Assembly: GCA_905250025.1 (NCBI GenBank)
Contig: CAJNOJ010000310.1
Location: 51,050-115,049, forward strand
Origin: Adineta ricciae
Taxonomy: Eukaryota; Rotifera; Eurotatoria; Adinetida; Adinetidae
DNA: 64,000 bases
Direction: 5' to 3'
Both the position numbers and the translations under genes were made by a program. The notes under the pieces are model-generated. The model worked only from the letters and a program-made list of their open reading frames with translations, had not been told where the DNA came from and did no database searches. Shown here in pieces: positions 58,239-64,000 of the stretch. Every line of letters starts with the position of its first letter. Within the stretch, counting starts at the first letter, position 1.

Positions 58239-59847
58239 ATGAATATAACTTTTGACACTCGATTAAGTCAAAGTTTGGCGTTGCGCCCGTCGGTAATTAT
58301 TGAAGATTCTATCGATGAATGTTTAGTCGATCCGAATTTAAGTGTATCGGCGATGATCGACCAGGTAAGAAGCGTTCTCTGGGAAGTCTGCTCTAGTTAT
58401 TCTTCTGTTTAGTACGATATTTCGACAAAAATTGATATAGAGAAAAAGTTGACGAAAAAGGATTTGATTTGTGCTGTATGCGGTGCCCATGCCTTTGGCT
58501 ATAATTTTGATCAGATTACATGTGAAAGTTGTAAAGGTATGATAATATCTTGTTCAAGAGAAATCTTTTTTATAGAAATTTTCTCTTTCAGCTTTCTTTC
58601 GACGCAATGCCTTGAAGAATTTGGTAAACTAATTTAATTTTCCTGTTGTTTTTTTGTAGTTTTATCTCTTTATTTAGAAAGACTTACAATGTCGACATTC
58701 TGGTACTTGTAATATAACAGCTGAAACGCGTCGACACTGCTCTCACTGTCGGATTAAGAAGTGTTTTGCAGTAGGTATGTGATAGCTGTATAATGACTCA
58801 TTTCACAAAGAAAAAAAGTGCGCTCGCGTACGAGTCAAAGGTCGTACGAACCTGAACGAAAGACAAAAAGAAACACTATGTTAAAATCAGATTCAACTAA
58901 TCAAATGAACATTAGAAAGTAAACATCCGTTTAGGTATGAGAAAAGAATGGATACGAAGTGAAGAAGAAAAACAAAAACGACGCGGTCAATTGAAACACA
59001 CTCGTCGTCATAAGTTATCTCCGGAACATATTAAAGTTTGTACAGCACAAATCCATTCGATATTCTAAACTATTTTTCAACTTTTAAGAAGACACCTGCA
59101 TCTCAGTCTATATGTCCATACTATTCGTCAAATTTGACTTCACTCGATCGCGTCCGTTTGAATAATATTACGCATTGTTATGATCAATTCAGTCGTGAAC
59201 CAAGTACATTGTGCATGTGCATGTCTCGTCCCCCCGAAAGCCTCAAATTACGTATTCATGAATTCTACGAGCGAAAACGACCAGTCTTTGTTAATCTGAT
59301 CAACTATTTTAAACAGTTACCAGAATTACAAGCGCTTCATGTTGATGATCAAGTTCACTTAATCAAGCAAAATCTTCGTCTGATTGGTCCTTTAAACTAT
59401 GCGCTCATCAGAACATATAAGACTCAATATGCCGTTCCAAAAATCGAAACAATTGGTTGTGTAAATAACGCTAATATTCATTGCATGTATCGTTCATTGG
59501 CAGATATATTTTTGGGATTCACTGAATATGATCCAATTATTCTAAAGATATTCCTTATTATTTTATTCTTTACAACTGATGCTGTCACAACAACATCGAT
59601 CTATCAAATCACGCAATATGAGCAATCGAAGCGTATTAAAGAAATCCAATATTCATATTTAGAATTGCTATGGCTGTACATGCTGGACAGATTCGGCGAA
59701 CGAGATGCAATAGTTTTGTTTACAAAGATGATAACGAAATACTTGCACATCCAAGTAGTTGTTGATCAGATTGATTCAATTGTTCGAATGAATAGCGATG
59801 TAGATAAAATCGATTCATTGATGCAAACCATCCTGCAATTGACCTGA
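58239..59847 (+). CDS. Nuclear hormone receptor (C4 zinc-finger DBD plus LBD)
   Basis: Exons 58239-58364, 58413-58536, 58592-58623, 58678-58774, 58935-59035 and 59089-59847, about 412 residues. The DNA-binding domain has finger 1 CAVCGAHAFGYNFDQITCES and CKAFFRRNA, with P-box CESCKAFF. Finger 2 is CRHSGTCNITAETRRHCSHC followed by RIKKCFAVGM. A basic hinge (RRGQLKHTRRH) leads to a ligand-binding domain with FKQLPELQALHVDDQVHLIK, the helix 3-4/5 signature. The ligand is unknown. The intron inside the first finger, after CKA, is common in the family. No clear AF-2 helix is seen at the C-terminus. The receptor is a sequence-specific transcription factor. The subfamily was not assigned. Confidence 0.9.
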
Positions 59848-61399
59848 TTGCAAACGAGAGTCATTCGTCAAGAAATAATCTCATCTGTATCATAGAATCT
59901 GATTTTCTTATTTTACTTAGGCAAATAAATACATGTGTATATAATTAATTTTCGCTCGAGTATTGTTATGTGTGTTAAAAGAAGAAATCTACCTAACATT
60001 GCGTGACAATGGCGCTTGCCGGTAGGAGAGAAAGAAGGAAACATTTCGAGATGTTTTTCACGATTATGAAGCAGCTATATAGAAGAAAACGTCAATTGTG
60101 AATACTTGAATCAAATAGAGCTATTTTTTGTATCTTCACTGGATCGTATCGAAAGACTTATATGACTGTAATTTGCTAATTAGTCTGTTTGGATGACACA
60201 TGATGAATTACATTACGAAAACATAGCGAGTTACCGATCAACTCATTACTATGTTATGCAAAATAATAGAGTACTAACTTCTGTTATTCAATCCAATTAT
60301 CGTCAGTATGTTCATTGCAGATTATGACTTTCTCGATAAAAGATGTTTAGCGTAATAAATCTTATTTGGTGTGTTGAATGATTTATGATCTGTTTTGTTT
60401 TCTTCTAACAAGGACATGAACTGATTGAAAAATTGAATATTATCGAAGTCATCACATACACACACTTACTGTGATGCTTGATATAGTGAGAAGGCGGTCC
60501 AGACAGCAACAGCTAAGGTGACAATCAATCAACATATGAGAAGATCTATATGTATATTGAAGTGAGACCACTCAAGATAGGAATCACATCAAACATAATA
60601 TTTGCTAAATAGGTGTCAACGACAAGGTCTGTACCATTGCGAATACACGCGAAAACAATTATCAAGAACATATATATCTATAGGCAATTTTGAATTTTCG
60701 ACTGATAAGTTCAGAGAGTTGGTTATCATTTCGATTAATTTTCGACATACGAATGCACGCGTAGAAACGACAGAATCATCCAGTTGATCAGAGAAGAGAA
60801 AGAGAGAAAGAGAAAGTAAGGCAGTAATGAAAACGGACAAAAGTATTGTCTTTATAAGAATAAAAGAACGAGAGCGAGAGAGAGGGAGAGAAAGAATGTA
60901 TATATAGCACAGAACATATCCGCACGTCTTTGTATTCGCCACTTGACTTATTTATTTTCTAGCACCATTTGTGTACTTTTGAATTATTACAATCAATTTC
61001 ATCATGCACGTCTAATTTTTATTAGCTCTTTACTGTGAAAGCAGACATCGATATCGAGCATTGAAAAAACACACACACATCGTAAGTTTTCTTTTTCGTA
61101 CATTCAAACATGATTCTGCGTGAATAGATCACGATCAAGATAATCAATTTCTAGTAAGTGTATTGCCTTCTGGACAAACCGTCGATGTTCAAAGACAATA
61201 TCATCCACATGTTCTCCTTCTGATAGACAGATTCCCGCTGCGTTCGATGTGCCGCCCAATGTAAACTTATGCAACATTTTCATTAATTGAGATTAGTTAT
61301 AATATTTTTTGCTTCTCTCATCTCAATCGTATACACATGTTTTGCACGCATTCGATCATCTTGAAATAAGTCTGGAAGAATTCTTGTACTAAACAGCAC
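59848..61399. other. Intergenic, no supported gene
   Basis: AT-rich with a purine-rich stretch at about 60795-60900. Overlapping frames at 60602-60942 on both strands lack domain support. Confidence 0.45.
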
Positions 61400-61472
61400 G
61401 GGGATGTAGCTCACTTGGTAGAGCGCTCGCTTTGCATGCGAGAGGCACCGGGATCGATGCCCGGCATCTCCA
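61400..61472 (+). tRNA. tRNA-Ala (anticodon TGC)
   Basis: Starts GGGGATGTAGCTCA. The acceptor stem GGGGATG/CATCTCC carries one G-T pair. The D arm is GCTC...GAGC. The anticodon stem CTCGC/GCGAG encloses TTTGCAT with anticodon TGC. The T arm is CCGGG-ATCGATG-CCCGG, and A is the discriminator. No intron, and no CCA encoded. The internal A and B boxes are intact, so it should be transcribed by RNA polymerase III. A T-run follows at about 61484. Confidence 0.95.
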
Positions 61473-62541
61473 GTTAACTTTCTATTTTTGCTTTCTCCAT
61501 TCTACTGTGACGTGCAAGTATCTCTTCTTTTCGTTCTTATTTCGAGCTGAAGACAATTTGATCTTTCGTTTTGAGCAGTACCGTTAACGCACGGAATCAA
61601 ATTGAACAAAAGAATAAAGAGAGAGAGAGAGGGAGAGAAAAAAATATCAATTGAGTCACCTTGAATGACAACTCTCTTTGTTCATATAAAGATCAACTTT
61701 CATACGCTTACAAGGATTTCTAATGAAGAAGATCATATTCATATTCACGAAGTTTTTTTTTCACATTTGTTTTGAGTTGAGACTAAGTTCGAAGCCTGCG
61801 GCAGTCCTCAAGCCAATTAACACCATTGTCATTTATCTGATTTATTTTTGTCGTCGAACATTACTTGTCACCGAAACGGGTTATTAGCGGGCTGAACTGT
61901 CGTCTGTCTCGAGTTAATAATTAAGTACGAAAGTTTTGCTTTTTCACCCTTCGTAAGTTAATTGACTTGGACAGTGAAATGATATATGCGTTGTACGAAG
62001 TAAATTAGTTACCGTATGCTGAATGTCGATGTGTTTAATGATCACCTTCGTCTTTCAATAGAAATTTATCACTTCTCAAGGGACAGAGAAAGTATGCACA
62101 TCACTTTAATCTCTATGCCGATCGAGAATAGTTGTTACGTTAGGTATCCTTCCAATGGACAACAACAAAAACACTTCGATCGGATTAGGTTTGTATCATA
62201 ATACGACACTGATGATCATTAGCATGCTGCCACCTTGACCAGAGATATTCTTATGTAAATATAGACGCAGTATGTGTGAGCAAGAACATATTTGATTATG
62301 ATAAACATATTGAATGTATTATTTTCGAAATAGTTTGTTCACTTGTCTTTGTTACATTGATCAGCGCGTATAGATGATAACGTTCGATTCTGTCTGATAA
62401 TATAAACAATCAATACATCATTTCGAATTTATTATCTCTTCTTTCTTTTTTCTCGTCGATGTGTGTTTGTCTACATTAATCATCAAATCATCCTTTATTA
62501 TGTCTATTCCATTGCTTTGTTTTTTCGCTTTCAGGTTAACC
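61473..62541. other. Intergenic, no gene seen
   Basis: Contains a GA-rich simple stretch at about 61617-61640. It ends in TTTCAGGTTAAC just before the next ATG, suggesting a 5' UTR intron. Confidence 0.45.
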
Positions 62542-63771
62542 ATGCTATCAAGTATTCTGATTGTCCTCTTTTTATTCGGTTGTTGTCAAACGGACTTGAC
62601 AGAAAATCGAAGAGAATATGGTTTACGTACGTTTTCGCGTTGTATGTTATGCAGGAAGAGACATTTTATTGATTCTTCTAGGATTCAAACAAGCAATTGT
62701 CGATGCCATGAAGAGAATCGATGAACTTGCGATCAGTAAGTATGAATTGAGTTCGTTCGATGAAACTACTTTTGTTCTTTGCATCTTTCTTAACTACAGA
62801 TTGTCCACCTACTAGTTTTTTCTACAATGGTTCATGTTATTTTTATCTACCACCGAAACAATTGGACACTCTAAACGGAATCGGTTTGGGTGATGTATCC
62901 GCTGACGAAGGTACGAAGAGAGTTCGAGCGGTGCGATTGAAAAATATGGGAGTAAACGAATGATGTGATATAGAAATAGTTGCCAAAGAGAGTGTATACT
63001 TACGATGGTCGGTTTTTGTTTTAGCTTCTGCACGGTGTCGCTTCTTCCGTGCAAAACTTTGGGATATCGAAACAGTGAATGAATTTGATTATGTTATTGG
63101 ACGGATCTACAATCAAATGCAATCCTTTGATAGTCCTCGTATTGCTGTTAATTTCACGCAGGGAAAACATGGTAAGTTCAAGTTCTTGCCAGTTTGGCAT
63201 GCTATATTTGTTTTGGATTGTAGTATTAAAACTTTACAAGAGAATGGGCGAACAGCAGTTTTTAACAGTTGGTAACATTAATGATTATTCATTGATTTAT
63301 AAATCTCTACCTGATGTACCGGCAGCAAATACATGTTTGATTATTGATATTAGCAAAGCAACTCGACGAGTATCTTTGGAAGAGAAGTTTCGTTTAGAAC
63401 GTCGAAGTAATCACTATATTTGTAAAATGAGTAAGATCAAATCGATTTTCTAGTCAGGGTTTATTCTATGTGATTTTCTTCCTAGAAATCAACAGTTGCT
63501 ATAATAATACACGTTGTGGACGGCATGGAACATGCAAAAATTTGATCGTGAAATACACATGCGTATGCAATTTTATGTACACAGGAGATTTCTGCGATAA
63601 ATGTAAGTCATACAATTAGTCACGTGGCGCCATCTACATTGAAAAAATGTTACATGAATTAATTAATTCTAATAATATCTGAAACGATTCGTTTTAGTCT
63701 CTCCTTTGGAAAATGGTGTCAGTTCTGCTTGCCATAGTGTTACTATCTGTAGTCATCCTTTTGCAGAATAA
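62542..63771 (+). CDS. Secreted C-type-lectin-like/EGF protein
   Basis: Seven exons: 62542-62620, 62655-62735, 62800-62910, 63025-63171, 63224-63430, 63486-63602 and 63698-63771, each in phase, about 271 residues. A signal peptide (MLSSILIVLFLFGCCQT) and a short helical region precede CPPTSFFYNGSCYFYLP. A lectin-like fold follows: ARCRFFRAKLWDIETVNEFD, then NTCLIIDISKA and HYICKM as its final Cys. One EGF unit comes next (CYNNTRCGRHGTCKNLI, then CVCNFMYTGDFC). The calcium-binding EPN/WND motifs of true lectins are not visible, so sugar binding is doubtful. The end has no membrane helix. It shares lectin-EGF architecture with the receptor at 32711-35225. Confidence 0.78.
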
Positions 63772-64000
63772 TAATCATCTTGACAAAAAAAGAATGTGTT
63801 CGACATTCGAAATAAATTCATCGTCCATTGATCACTTTGATGAGCCACATGTCCTAAACAACTATAAGCGATGTACCGATCACTTTCATTTATCGTTCAT
63901 TTATCTGTCTTATCGTTTCGATCCTGAATTCATGCGAATAACCATGGTTCATCAATCGTGAATGTACACATGTAGAGATCATGATTGAAAAACAAGGAAG
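63772..64000. other. Window end, no gene assigned
   Basis: A frame starting in another phase (63713-63961) overlaps the last exon and has no domain. Confidence 0.4.

Noticed and set aside
60602-60942. Overlapping frames on both strands
   Set aside because: They include purine-rich simple sequence and show no domain or splicing.
1-64000. CRISPR arrays, bacterial operons, rRNA genes
   Set aside because: The window is eukaryotic. No regularly spaced repeats or rRNA-like sequence were seen.

Overview
The window is nuclear DNA of a small-genome invertebrate, most likely a bdelloid rotifer. It is AT-rich and gene-dense. Its introns are mostly 45-65 nt with GT-AG ends. It mixes clear animal genes (CRIM1, RASSF7/8, synaptophysin, a nuclear receptor, a TGF-beta receptor) with families that are unusual in animals (bacterial-style Kelch propeller, Pmp3, CRT-like transporter). 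The species call is inference. All exon joins were made by hand from splice sites and reading-frame phase.

Layout. 1-1327: the end of a Ser/Thr-rich Kelch-repeat protein. 3006-3170: a 54-residue Pmp3/UPF0057 proteolipid on the minus strand. 4376-6082 (-): a CHK2-type FHA-kinase, divergent from a single-pass membrane protein (6433-7153). 7781-9785: an MFSD6-like transporter. 10002-10358 (-): a small unknown protein. 11070-11576: a decayed coiled-coil gene. 12218-12792 (-): a Ly6-type, probably GPI-anchored protein.

14032-25414 is the most distinctive block. Four tandem type II membrane M28 metallopeptidases with a PA domain follow two short genes that carry only the same kind of membrane anchor and stalk. 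The first peptidase is broken by a TA-flanked element of about 0.97 kb with terminal inverted repeats, inserted two bases into its second exon. Two others share a nearly identical 3' half and intron, pointing to gene conversion, yet one has a GC splice donor where the other has GT.

25743-32662: an unknown coiled-coil protein, a RASSF7/8-type Ras-association protein, a small unrecognised protein (-), and a protein joining five PBZ-type (poly(ADP-ribose)-binding) zinc fingers to a C-terminal domain resembling the class I glutamine-amidotransferase/ThuA fold. 32711-42213 (-): a C-type-lectin/EGF receptor, two tandem retinol-dehydrogenase-like SDRs and a full-length CRIM1. 45103-53797 (-): a small hydrophilic protein, an intronless CRT-like transporter, RTCB, the condensin subunit CAP-H and a synaptophysin-like protein. 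54722-63771 (+): a TGF-beta-type receptor with altered kinase motifs, a nuclear receptor, a tRNA-Ala(TGC) and a secreted lectin/EGF protein.

There is no operon logic. The functional themes are surface or secreted proteins and genome maintenance (CHK2, PBZ protein, CAP-H, RTCB). The best candidates for something undescribed are the anchor/peptidase array with its inserted element, the PBZ fusion, and the TGF-beta receptor with non-standard catalytic motifs.
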